Positions 1 to 11,400 of a DNA stretch of 64,000 bases are shown here, in pieces (the stretch's first letter is position 1; every line of letters starts with the position of its first letter). The stretch is taken from positions 36,979,787-37,043,786 of the forward strand of contig OY720346.1 in assembly GCA_963082975.1 (NCBI GenBank), written 5' to 3'. The notes beneath the pieces were generated by a model that saw nothing but the letters and a program-made list of their open reading frames with translations, was not told the DNA's origin and did not search any database. Made by a program: the position numbers and the translations under genes. The DNA comes from Labia minor. Its lineage: Eukaryota; Arthropoda; Insecta; Dermaptera; Spongiphoridae.

Positions 1-272
1 TTAACTAGCCGAAATAATATCATTTTTACAATATATATATATAGTAAATATATATACACTATAATTAAGTGATTAATAAAATGCGTGAAATTAATCTGTG
101 CAGTTAGAAGTTAAACATTTATTGGACTGTTTATTATATCAGTATTTTCAATACAGACATTAAGCATCACACACACATTTCATCAATTGAAAGTTATTTA
201 CAATCTCTAAAAAGACTTCAATTAAATGGCCAAACATTACACAAGACATCTTTTAATTTGTATAATTAACAG

Positions 273-306
<34 letters not shown>

Positions 307-2245
307 ATTTTTTTTTGTCATTAAATAAAAAAAAAATAGTTGTAAGAATTTTATTTTATTTATTTTATTATTATCAAAAATTCCACTAAATTAAAATAAT
401 GATAATAATTTTTACCAGAATGGTTAATAAAAACAAAATACGTTTAAAATAATTTATCTGGATTGAAATAGTCTCACCACTAACTTTCCTCTATGTTATT
501 TGTAATTTTTACAAAAAACTTAACCTCAAAAGCCAAACAATTTTTATTTTATTGTATTTTTGGTTATGTTGAGGGTAGGGCAGCCAACTTTCCAATTTTA
601 TTAACGGAAAATGCCTAATAAAAAATCGGGACATAGGTAAAAATGTGGAACAAGAATATCAAAATCACTCAGAAGCCTAAACGATTATGTCCACATTTAA
701 TGAAACTGAAAAAAATGAAGCCCAAAGTTCACAGGTTGTAGAAAATTCAGATTTATTGATTACAGAAAAATGTATATTGCATTACAATATTAAGACATAA
801 AATTTAATTATAAAAATTTGAAACAATAATATAAATGAAGAAAAACTTCTTGGAAATGTTAAACATTCAGAATGTAAATAATTTTGTTTCTACGCAACCT
901 AAAATGTGTTTAAAGGGTTAATAAAACAATGTGGTGATAGTAACTTTGACCGCTAAATTTAGAAGTTTGTCAGCTTGCTGATTACATTACTAGCAAAATT
1001 TTAAAAATTAGAGTCAATTGGTTTGGCTTCTGAGTGGCAGATATATATATGTATTTATTAGCCAAATATTGTTTTATATTAACATTTTCATAGTAAGTGC
1101 TTGATATCTTTCGTATGTTTTCATTGTACAAATTTAAAACATAGGAAAAAATATAAATACATTTTAATTGTAAAAATATTTTGTTAAAGTAAGGAATAAA
1201 TTAAAAACCTTAAATGGAACGGGGGGGAAATGTTTTAATTTTCAAATTCTCAAGATTCTTTTATAAATGATACAAAATATGAGTTTTACAAGACTAGACC
1301 TTGGTTCACAAAGAGCGTAAGTTGAGTAACAAAGTGTACACTTATTCTGAAAACAGCCCATGCACGGAATTCAGAAAAAGCGGGACGACTCGATTCTCAT
1401 TCATAAAATAATTGAAGAAATGCATATAAGAGTGTGTCCTTTTAAACTAAAAATGAAGTATTTGAACATGTTTTATTTTAAAACAAAAGAATAAAGTATT
1501 TTATAATTACCTAATATAAAGTAGGATACATTAATATAAGATATGGTTGGTAAGAAGAAAACGGATTAATAATTGTAAACAAACCCGATAAAAGAATACT
1601 AAACCTACAAAAGAATTTACTGAAAAAATAAATTTATATTTTTTTTATACATTTCTTTACTTTTAAATATTGTTTTCATGTTACAAAATAATGTAAATAA
1701 TAAACTATAATATATATATATAATATACAGGAAAAATTAAAATAAATTTATTTATTTTATTTAGAATATCCTTTGATGTCTTCCTTATCTTTTTTTATAA
1801 ATATTGTTTGCATGTGTTTGGATGTATCGTATCAAAAGAGCAATGTTTTTTTTCTCTGTGATCAAAAGATCTAAATTTTGCAAATTTTGAAAGCAATATT
1901 AGTTTATCTTAAATCAAAAAACAAATTATATAATTGTTTAATAAATATAATATATTCAACGATAGAAAAGTGAGAAAGATTAAACTTATGGAATTTTAAA
2001 GTTAAATATTAATATTTTTGTATGATGATTTAATTAAAATGTTTTATACGTAAAAAGGAATTACGTTAGGATACAATATTTAGATGAAAGTAGTATAGGA
2101 TAGGGATTGTTGGAGGAATGCGATTTGTTGCGGTTATGAACTTCCGACTGCATTAGCTTTATATAGACATCGGCATAAATAAGTTGTTTAACTTAAATTA
2201 AATTCTTAAAAATAATTACTGAGCTAAATTAAATTTTATTTAGTC
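1..2245. other. AT-rich intergenic or intronic DNA
   Basis: No coding region, RNA gene or recognisable transposon was found. A pure TA dinucleotide run lies at about 275-304. The rest is AT-rich unique-looking sequence with many A and T homopolymers. Confidence 0.6.
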
Positions 2246-2810
2246 ATTTTTACCGACTGACGATATTAAGGGAGGTATTGTTTTCACAACAAATTTCACA
2301 TGTGGAAATTTTTACATATCTCCACGAATCATGCATTTTGTTAACGAAAAAGATGATGTCTGTCCGTCCGTCCGTCCGTATAGATACAGATAGATATAGG
2401 TACAGCTTGAATGATTCAACGGATAAAATTTGGTATATTTACTTAATGCATCATTATGATGAATTGATCAACTTTTGGTGTATATCCGGAAACGGGAAGT
2501 GATAGTATTACAGATCGACGATAGGAAGGGAAGGATTATTTTCACACCATATTTCCCATGAGGAGATTTTTTACATATCTCTACGAATCTATTGGTTTTA
2601 TCCTCGGAAAAAATCATCTTCATTAGTTTTTTCTTAATTTAAACTTATATGACGTCATCCAGCCCTTCATGACGTGACTGCCAGCGCCTCCTTATATATT
2701 ATAAATAAAATAAAATAAAAAAAAAATATTTATGTTTTATCCATATCTGTTTTTTATTGCATTAATAGATATATGAAAATATTTGAAATTGTTTCTGTAG
2801 CTGGAAATTA
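2246..2810 (+). mobile_element. Helentron-like family B copy (B1), 3' end lost
   Basis: It starts with TTTTACCGACTGACG, the family B 5' end with its subterminal repeat, and runs through the GTCCGTCC microsatellite near 2360, the sentence-like conserved stretch around GAATTGATCAACTTTTGGTG, and the TGACGTCATCCAGCC segment. It stops after CTGTAGCTGGAAATTA, so the 3' subterminal repeat and GACCTG hairpin seen in other copies are missing. Non-autonomous; codes for nothing. The short open frame at 2278-2502 lies inside the repeat and is not a gene. Confidence 0.8.
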
Positions 2811-3812
2811 AAATATAATAATTATTATAATTTTAAATATAAAGGAAAAGAGGATTAATAGTAATAATATATTTTTTATTAAAACTAAAAATTGACTCCG
2901 CTCAGATTATATGAACTATTTAACTATTCTGGTGTTGTCATAGTCGTAACACTATTTGGAAGACAATTGTGAAACAAATTCAATCATTTACTATTTAAAC
3001 TAGACAAAGAAAAATCAGAATTCCATTTTCGTTAAATAAAATTAAATAAACTTTCTAATTCGTTGGAATCAAATATTATTATAGCTCTTATTTATTAAAA
3101 TATAATAATAATTCAATCTTATAGCATAAAGCAAAATAGTATTTGAAATGACAGATGGAATATTTGATAGTTTTCTATTTTCGAGTGAATGTTTAAATTT
3201 TTAATTTGTTTTATTTGAACTGTTTTTCTGGATACATAATCGTACTTACTCATATATTTTTACGTATCTGCATTGGTGTTCTTTGTTTTTTCAAAATTGA
3301 AATATAATTTGGCTAAATTGAAATGATTAGTCATAATTGTTTTGCATTTATAAATAATAATAAATAATTGTTAATATAAATTGACTCTTGCTTTAATAAC
3401 TTGTAAACTCAGTTGGTTCCAAATGAGCACTAACAACTTCTCAAATTGGATATTAGGTAATGAAATAGTAGAAGGACAAGTCATCGACAACAAAAGAAAG
3501 AAGATGCCTGCCAGGTAGCTCTCTCTTTTACCAAAGGGGACTAACATTTCTCTTCAAATAATTCCCTTAAATAGAATCCAAGAATTCTTTTTATTTATCA
3601 AATTAAACAAAATAAAAATGAGATTAAAATTTCGCAATATGATAAAGATTAATTAAATATAATATAATTTAACAAATAAACAAAATAATAATAAAGATAA
3701 TTCAATTGAGATTTTACCTATAAAATTAATATATAATAATACAATAATAAATATATAATAATACTAAATTAACTATGATACCAAGGAGTATAAAAATTTA
3801 GTTATTATACGG
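2811..3812. other. AT-rich DNA, nothing recognised
   Basis: No gene, TIR or tail could be supported. A slightly less AT-rich patch at 3415-3545 has no recognisable coding content. Confidence 0.5.
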
Positions 3813-4105
3813 CAACGATGGCCAAACTGTGGCTCGTGAGCTACATGTGACTCTTTTCGAGTTTATTGTGGCTCAATTAAAAAATTTAAAGTCATGACAC
3901 AAAAAAGGTGACATTTTCGATTTTTCTATGAATCTTAAAAAAAAGGTAAAATCTTTTTGCGATCAGGTTCTCAAACATTTTCGATTTTTTCAATTTTTTC
4001 AATATGGCTCTAAAAAAAAAGGTAAAATTTTTTCCGATTTGGCTCTTATAAATATTTTCGATTTTTCAATATGGCTCTAAGTATCACCAAGTGTGGCCAC
4101 CACTG
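3813..4105 (+). mobile_element. hAT-type MITE
   Basis: The ends are CAACGATGGCCAAACTGTGG on the left and CAAGTGTGGCCACCACTG on the right, imperfect inverted repeats of the CAGTGGTGGCCA type typical of hAT MITEs. The interior holds degenerate repeats of 'AATATGGCTCTAA' and 'ATTTTCGATTTTT'. A short relative in the opposite orientation lies at 25249-25383. No clean 8-bp target duplication is visible here, so this copy is old. No transposase. Confidence 0.7.
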
Positions 4106-4301
4106 GTATTTTTTATAAGATCATTATGAGGGGAAAAAATTTCGAAAAATATTGTTTTAAATATGAAAACGATTAAGTTGTAAATATAAGAAATAAATTC
4201 AATTTAACCCTCTTAGAAAAAAAAAACTTTGCAGTGAAATAACAACAAATAAATTAGATAAAGTAGAAAAAATAGATTTTTATAAAAAATTTTAAATTTT
4301 G

Positions 4302-4383
4302 TATAGTGACGGAAAAAAGTAAACGCCAGGGTGGCGCTATTGTCAAGCAATCAGCAATTATTATATATTTTGCGTCACTATAT
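4302..4383. mobile_element. Short mariner-like MITE (TAGTGACGGAAAA family)
   Basis: The outer ends TATAGTGACGG and GCGTCACTATA are inverted repeats flanked by TA. The left arm continues GGAAAAAAGTAAACGCCAGG, matching the arms of the 18110-18225 element. The right arm has lost its inner part. About 80 bp, non-coding. Confidence 0.6.
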
Positions 4384-4914
4384 ATATTGTATATAATGTT
4401 CCTAAGATGCTGAAAATTCAAGGCCAGATCGAATAAATTGTCAAGATAGACTGGAATGCTTCGCAGCCATTAATGATTATAATTAGTTCTATTGCTGGTT
4501 TTATAATCTGATACAGATACCGAATTATATAATCAAGCATGTGGCTTATTGTTCTACATTTTATTTATTTGATTTGCTCGTAATAGCCAAGGAAAAAAAA
4601 AGCCACCTTATTTTTTTTTATCATCTATATATTCTATCAGGATTTTGGATGATGAGAGGGAGGGGGGAGAATGGAAATGAATAACATTTCAACACAGATT
4701 GACATTTGAAATCATAATCGTAAGAATTTCATAATTAATTATCTATCTATATATATAAAAGGCAATGTCTGTGTGTCTGTGTGTCTGTGTGTCTGTCTGT
4801 GTGTCTGTCTCTTATAGACTCAAAAACTACCCGTCCGATTACGGTGAAACTTTCAGGGATTGTTGTGGGCATCCCAGGGAAGGTTTTAGTGTAGTTAAAT
4901 CCAAAATTAATTTA

Positions 4915-5355
4915 TCCAAAATTAATTTAATTAGTAATATATTGCTAAAAGTCTGTAGTGTCCCAAAACTATCGACAGATGGCGCTACATATAATTTTCC
5001 AAATTCAAATATTTTTAATTTTTTTTAAACTGTCAAAAATAACATACCCATAATAACAGTTGTAATAAAAATAGAAATAGAAATCACAATGTAAGTAAAA
5101 TATTGAATCGTTTTATTTATATTGTTTCAATTAAATCCAAAATTAATTTAATTAGTAATTTTTTGGTAAAAGTCTATAGTGTCACAAAACTATCGACAGA
5201 TGGCGCTACATATAATCTTCCAAATTCAAATATTTTTAATTTTTTTTAAACTGTCAAAAATAACATACACATAATAACAGTTGTAATAAAAATAGAAATA
5301 TAAATCACAATGTAAGTAAAATATTGAATCGTTTTATTTATATTGTTTCAATTAT
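4915..5355 (+). repeat. Tandem repeat, period 221 bp, two copies
   Basis: Copy 1 (4915-5135) and copy 2 (5136-5355) both contain ATCGACAGATGGCGCTACAT, the same T-rich stretch and CACAATGTAAGTAAAATATT. They differ at a few bases. The repeat lies inside the Helitron. Confidence 0.85.
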
Positions 5356-5787
5356 TGTTTGAATATATATTAAATTTATATATAGATTTATTAAGTATAA
5401 TAATTCCATTTACTTCAAATTTTTTTAATTTTTTATTTAAAAGTATATTCAGCATTGAAATTGCCATTAAATATGCAGGTAATTGGAACTCCAACATGTA
5501 ATATTAGCAAATATTCTGGGATGGGAAAAATACTAAGATCATGTCATGTCCTATTAAATATTTTGAATTTTATTTTGAATCATACAATGGTAATGAAATA
5601 TTGTAGGTAGGCTTTTGAGACAAACAATAAAAATCTCTATAAAATAAGAGAATATACTTATTCCGAAAACTGTTAATTAAAATGTAATAACTATTAACAA
5701 TTAATAAAGTAGAAATAATTTTCGAACAAATAAAAATGTAATAATTATTAACAAAAAAAAATAAAAAATAAAAATAAATTATTAACA

Positions 5788-6104
5788 AAATAAGTTGACC
5801 TGTGGCCAGGTCCGAACCGACCGACGGTTTGAAGTAAATTAATTTCCAGCTACAGAAACAATTTCAAATAATTTTAATATATCTATTAATGTAATAAAAA
5901 AACAGATATGGACATAACATAAATATTTTTAATTTTATTTTATTTGTAATATATATGTAAGACCAGGCTGTGACGTCATGAATGGCTGGGTGACTTATAT
6001 ATAATTTTAAATTAAGAAATATTCGTGGAGATATGTAAAAATCTCCACATGTGAAATTTGGTGTGAAAACAATACCTCCCTTACTATCATCGGTCGGTAA
6101 AAAA
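5788..6104 (-). mobile_element. Helentron-like family B copy (B2), internally deleted
   Basis: Read on the minus strand it starts with TTTTTTACCGACCGATGATAG and ends with CCGTCGGTCGGTTCGGACC, the hairpin GACCTGGCCACAGGTC and AACTTATT. Both subterminal repeats and the 3' hairpin are intact, but the middle with the CCGT microsatellite is deleted. It sits inside the Helitron at 4742-6795. Confidence 0.85.
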
Positions 6105-6160
6105 TAAAAATAAAAATGTAATAATAAAAAATAAAATTTCAATTATATTAATTTAATAAA

Positions 6161-6341
6161 TTATTATTATTATTATTATTATTATTTTCACGTATTAAAC
6201 GGTATATTATTATTATTATTATTATTTGTAATAATTCCAATAAAAATAAATAAAAATAAAAACCAAAAAAAAAGTGCAATTAAAACTAAAATTTCAATTA
6301 TATTCATTTAATACATTATTATTATTATTATTATTATTATT
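6161..6341. repeat. Clustered TTA trinucleotide runs
   Basis: Three runs of TTA/ATT at about 6161-6187, 6209-6226 and 6314-6341, within the Helitron. Confidence 0.85.
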
Positions 6342-6384
6342 AAGTGTTCAGTTATCATATACGTAGATATGTATGCAGACACAT

Positions 6385-6572
6385 GCAAATATTGGGAAAC
6401 ATCCGGTGGAAGACCAAAGATCAAGGTGGGTGGACAATGAAGGAAGGGACATGGGAGAGATGGGACAGGGTAGGATTTGGTTGTAGCTCAGGATAGGGAC
6501 TCTTAGAGAAAAGTGGATGCTGCGGCTAAGAACTTTCGAAAACTGTATAGACACAGAGTTAGATAAATATAA
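6385..6572 (+). pseudogene. RTE-like retrotransposon 3' fragment (family D)
   Basis: On the plus strand this matches the family D 3' end seen in the minus-strand copies at 56655 and 61574: GGGAAACATCCGGTGGAAGAC, GTGGGTGGACAATG, GTAGCTCAGGATAGGGAC, CTAAGAACTTTCGA, then a decayed GATA tail. The corresponding protein is the C-terminal GRPRTRW region of a non-LTR reverse transcriptase, here broken by stops and frameshifts. It lies inside the Helitron. Confidence 0.75.
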
Positions 6573-6764
6573 CATATACAATAATAATATATAATTAATT
6601 TACTGATTAAATTAAAATATATATTTTCTAAGAAAACAAATATATGTCTTATCTACTTATACTGATTGAAACAAAATGGATGAAAACCTTTTACATACAG
6701 ACTTTCAACCAAATACTATGTATCACTCGGGGGTACAGGGGGCGGAGCCCCCGTCTAGGTGTGA

Positions 6765-6795
6765 AGAGCGCCTGGAAGGCGCTCTGATCAGCTAG
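6765..6795 (+). other. Helitron 3' terminal hairpin and CTAG end
   Basis: 8-bp perfect stem with a 5-nt loop, followed 6 nt later by CTAG and a T. The preceding GGGGGCGGAGCCCCC (about 6738-6752) is another GC palindrome of the kind found near Helitron ends. Confidence 0.85.
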
Positions 6796-7009
6796 TATAT
6801 ATATATAAAGATGTTTATCTTCTCGTTCATTTATCATAATTACATCTATAATTATTATATTATTTGAAAGTTTTAATTAAATATCTAAAAGATTCGTTTG
6901 TCTAAAGAAAACAAATGAGAAATTGTAAAATTTATAATTCATAAAAAGTTAAGGGGATTCACAATTTTTTAAAAAAAAGAAGTTATAATAAATAAATTTA
7001 ATTTGTCAA

Positions 7010-7166
7010 TGACGATAGTTAAATTATTCTTATTTTTTAATTTAAAATAATTAATTTAATTTTAATTTATAATTTAATTAATTAAATTTAATTTAAATAT
7101 AATATATGTTAATTAATCCAATTCAAATTTGCGAGATAGTCGAGTGGAGACACTCCAGATTTTTTT
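7010..7166 (+). mobile_element. Helentron-like family A 3' end (A1)
   Basis: AT-rich stretch ending in AATTTGCGAGATAGTCGAGTG, GAGACACTCCAGATTTTTTT. This is the 3' end of family A: the subterminal repeat GCGAGATAGT, then a GAGTG/CACTC hairpin with loop GAGA, then CAG plus a T run. The 5' two thirds are missing. Confidence 0.8.
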
Positions 7167-7279
7167 TATTTTAATATATAATTATCTTTTTTATTGCAAA
7201 TTTTGGATATGATAATTTCATAATATATAGAATTGATATTTATTCATTTTTACATTTTTGATTGTCTTTTTAAAAAAAA

Positions 7280-7603
7280 AAATAAATGCAATACAGGGTG
7301 TATTATTGATCCCACTTCCGGCAGCTTATTCAGTCCCCAATGTATTGCCGTGTCATTCTTTTGGATCAGGGGGATGAAAAACCCAGGAAGGCCTTTTTTC
7401 ATAGATCCGTCAAGCCTTCCAAGCGGCTTTCCTCGCTACTCTCTTAGCCCTTAGCCCCTTTCTTTTTGTTTATCCTCTGTTCTGTTAAACAAACAACATG
7501 AAAAATGACCCGGAATATCTAGAAATTAAACAAAATCTGCCACAACTTTTAGTTAATTTGAGTGTATTTAGAAATTGGCACCTGTTAAATCGTCAAAGGC
7601 CCC
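7280..7603 (+). other. GC-richer unrecognised segment before the TAA target
   Basis: This stretch is clearly less AT-rich than its surroundings and ends directly in the TAA run that hosts the Dong-like element. It has no long open frame with a recognisable product (a 73-residue frame at 7233-7454 has no known motif). It could be the body of another TAA-tailed retroelement, as both SINEs in this window end in AAT repeats. Confidence 0.35.
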
Positions 7604-7635
<32 letters not shown>

Positions 7636-8425
7636 TGGTGAGTGAACTCGGTGCTGGTCGGACGTGCGTCGCATCGCTGCTGACTCCTATCCGATTTCCT
7701 TGGGATATTTGTTAAAAACGGCAGTAAGTTTTATATCATCTTACTCATTTTGAAGTGCTCTTTCAAATGGAGCACATTTAGAGTCAATTGCTGCCAAGGT
7801 GGATACGATGAGCCCTGAATGGTTAATTCTCGGTATTGAGATTGATGGGTCTATGGACTCATTAATAAATTTAGTTTAGTGTTAATCATTTTTTAATGAT
7901 AATGACTATTATTTTATTTTTAAATTTTTTTTCTAACTAAGCCGAGCCAGGGTTCATCGTTCTACCAAACAAGTACCCCACTCCATCTCCCCCCTCTACC
8001 ACTCCTGTTTTAAACCCTTTATCTATTTATATATTTCTATTAACATCTAATCCCGATTAATATTTACTAATATTATCAAACAAATAAATAACACTTTCCT
8101 TTATCCTATCAGTTGCATGCGTCGGGCGGTTCGGTTTACGCGCTGGGGGATCTTACCAGTTCCCTGAGGGGCTCATAACTTGTGAGCATATGGTTTGGCA
8201 ACCATGAGGTCCCGTGCCATATCTAGTATTGCTTCCACTTACTTGTACTAGATATCTTTCTGTTATCTTTCCTATCTGGCCTCTCTTGGCCAACTCTTGT
8301 TTCTTCCGACCCCGATGCTATTAGGTTTCGAGGGCTAAGGGTCTTTCAATTTACACTTTTTACTTTCTCTTCTTTCTTTTCTTGATCACACCCCCTACTT
8401 TAATCCTAATCCCTCCTAATTTCTA
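7636..8425 (+). other. 5' UTR of the Dong-like element
   Basis: About 790 bp, GC-richer than the region, without a long plus-strand frame. It has pyrimidine-rich tracts (7970-8020 and 8340-8420) and a G/C-rich part (8115-8220) with potential for structure, for example GGTTTGGCAACCATGAGG. An in-frame TAA at 8417-8419 closes the frame just ahead of the ATG at 8426. Confidence 0.6.
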
Positions 8426-11400
8426 ATGGGATACAGCAGCTTAGCTGAAAGAGAATGGCGCCTCTTTCCCTCTGGAGCTTATAAAAACCCATGCAATATG
8501 GAGATAAATGATAGCCTCGGAAAAGGACCGCTGCCTGGGGAACGCCAGGGCACGCCTGGAGCCGGTGCTGGACGTGACAGTGTGCGAGCCACCGGTGGCA
8601 GGGGACTGAAGGAGCGGGTCTCTGCCATCCAACAAGCTACAGCTTCAAACCAACATCAAAAGGATCATGATAATTATCAACAACAACTAATGATATCTCC
8701 ACTTCGATGCTCGCGTTCACGTGATGTTAATGCTGCTACGGAGGGAGGTCGTTCTAAGCGTATAAAATGGACTAAAGAATTAAATAGTCAAATAATACAC
8801 TCATTTTACACCGTGAATGACTGTCGAGATGATCCTTTGCCAGGCTGGAGATATAAACTTCACTCTGAATTTACAAAATTACATCCGGAACTCAAATTAT
8901 CTGAACAAAATGTTGCGGATAGGAGAAATGCTATAATAAAAAATAAATATCTTAGCAACGAGGAACTAGAGGTAATCCGAAGAGATGTGGGGAAATTGTT
9001 AACGCAAAAAGAGACTGAATCTGAAATGTCAGTCAATATCTCTTGCACCTCTCCTAATAGTTCATCTCCGGGAAGTAACTGCAGTAACCAATCGGGGGAC
9101 GTCGATACATATCAACTCTTCTACAGCCTTCTAGCCTTTTACGAGGGTACTGAGCCGTCTAAGCGACCAAGATTTCCTAAATTGGCTTTTGCTAAAAACA
9201 CAGTAAGTTCGATCCTCAAAACAAATGAAGTTTTGAGTAAATACATCCAAGAAAATTTAAATTTTGAAAGAGTCCATTTGGGTGTTTACGTTGCAGCAGC
9301 CACGGTATACCAACTGAATAATCAACAATTACTCCCACCTTTAAGTAGCCACGTTAAGCAACAAAATATATTAAAAGAACCGTCCTGGAAAATACGTCTA
9401 CAAAAGAGTATTGATAAATTTAGGGCTAAATCAGATCTAATTGCTCAATACTTAAAAGGAGGGACATCACCTAAAGTAAAAAGAAAAGTTGAGGCTATTA
9501 TGAAAAACTTAAATATTAATCAAAACACCCCGGATCTTTTCAATATATTGAATAACTACCGTGATGAACTGCGACAAAAAGCAAAAGCAAAAGGTGCCAG
9601 ACTTAGAAGGTACAATGAATGCGATAAACGTAAGAAACAAAATAAGATCTTCAGTTTCAATGAAAAACAGTTTTATCGATCACTTAATAAAAACTCAAGC
9701 GAACAGTCTTATACCGAGATGGATCTTGAAGGTTGTAGAGACTATTGGGAGTCTATTTGGTCGCGGTCGACTCGGGCTGATCTCGGGGCGGCATGGATTG
9801 ATGATGTTATTGGGATCAATCGGGATGTGTCGGAAATGTCACCTGTCGTATTCTCGGAAAATGATGTCAAGACTATCCTTCAAAAGACGATCAACTGGAA
9901 GTCGGCAGGGCCTGATGGAATCCAAAATTTTTGGCTTAAAAGATTTTCATGTATACATGAATCTTTAGCTAAAATCTATTCTGACGCTGTTAAAAACCCC
10001 AATAGTTTGCCTCCATTTCTAACAAAAGGTATCACCTACCTCCTATTTAAAAAAGGAAACCCTCTGGACCCAAAAAATTATAGACCAGTAACCTGTCTTT
10101 CAGTATTTTATAAGCTGTTCACTGCCTTAATCAATGAAAAAATATATATACATTGTGAGCAAAACAACATCATTGCTTTTGAACAGAAGGGTTGCGTAAA
10201 GGGTAGCCTTGGATGTAAGGAACAACTCATACTAGATTCAATTATTATGAAACAAGCTTGCCAAAATAAAAGAAATTTATCCACATGCTACATTGATTAT
10301 TCAAAGGCTTTCGACTCCATCCCTCATAATTGGCTGTTGAAATCTCTTGAAATTTACAAAATAAATAAAAGTATAATCCACCTTCTTTCCTATTTAATGA
10401 ATGGTTGGAGGACTAATTTAAAAATAAATGGCCATGATATCGGAGAAGTTTCAATAAAAAAAGGGATATTTCAAGGAGATTCTTTAAGCCCAATGTGGTT
10501 TTGTTTGGCGCTTAACCCTCTATCTACCCTACTAAACAGAACCGAAGTAGGTTTTAGATTGGAAAAAAAGGATAAAATGAAATATAGCCATCTTCTATAC
10601 ATGGACGACCTCAAGTTGTATGGGGAGTCAGAGCGAGAATTGACAACATTAATTAACACCACTAAATTGTTCAGTGATGACATAAAAATGAATTTTGGAA
10701 TGGATAAGTGCGCGATGCTTCACGTGGCTAGAGGTAAGATAACTCATTCAAATCTAATAATACATGGTATATCTCAACTAACACCTGAAGAGCTATACAG
10801 ATATCTAGGTATGCAACAAAACCTTAATATAAGTCATACAGTTATGAAGAATGAGCTTACCACCAAATATAAGTCTAGGCTGACCAAGCTATTGAACTCA
10901 AAGTTGAATTCAAAAAATATGTTTAAGGCGATCAATACTTGGGCAGTACCTTTGCTTACCTACTCATTTGGCATAATTAAGTGGAGCAAAGCGGACTTGG
11001 ATGAATTAGACCGATTAACTCGCCGAATGCTATATAAATTCAATTGTCATCACCCTAAGTCAGCAATCGAACGCCTTTATCTCGCTCGGAGAGATGGTGG
11101 CCGTGGTCTATTAAACATCTCGCAACTATGCAAAAAGCAAATTAGAATGATGCGCTCCTATTTCCAATGTCATGCTAATCCTAAGATCGATAGATTAGTA
11201 AAAATAGACAAATTTACCCCGCTCCAACTAAAGCAACAGGTAATGGATGATGTAGTTGAACCGTATGAGAGCCTCATAACATCCTGGAGAGATAAAATAC
11301 TCCATGGGAAATATCCCACTCAATTGAGTGACCCCAATGTCGATAGGGAGACATCACTATCAGTGTTTGAAAAGGGCTACCTATTCCCACCAACAGAGGG

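Larger units (their letters stand above)
4742..6795 (+). mobile_element. Non-autonomous Helitron
   Basis: The 5' end is TCTATCTATATATATAAAAG after an A; it continues into a GT-rich stretch and the GACTCAAAAACTACCCG(T)CCGATT segment seen near the 5' ends of many arthropod Helitrons. The 3' end has an 8-bp perfect hairpin (AGAGCGCC, loop TGGAA, GGCGCTCT at 6765-6785), then GATCAG, then CTAG followed by T. That is the canonical rolling-circle signature: 5' TC, 3' hairpin plus CTRR, inserted between A and T. No Rep/helicase ORF is present. It carries a 221-bp tandem repeat, a family B copy, TTA repeats and a retrotransposon fragment, so it is partly a composite. Confidence 0.82.

Noticed and set aside
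8441..8635. Minus-strand open frame and other frames inside 8426-12058
   Set aside because: They lie in other frames of the retrotransposon ORF and carry no motif of their own.
10593..10604. YMDD motif taken as a sign of a virus-derived reverse transcriptase
   Set aside because: The flanking RT motifs, the CCHC knuckle and the PD-(D/E)XK nuclease fit a non-LTR retrotransposon; no LTRs, protease or integrase are present.
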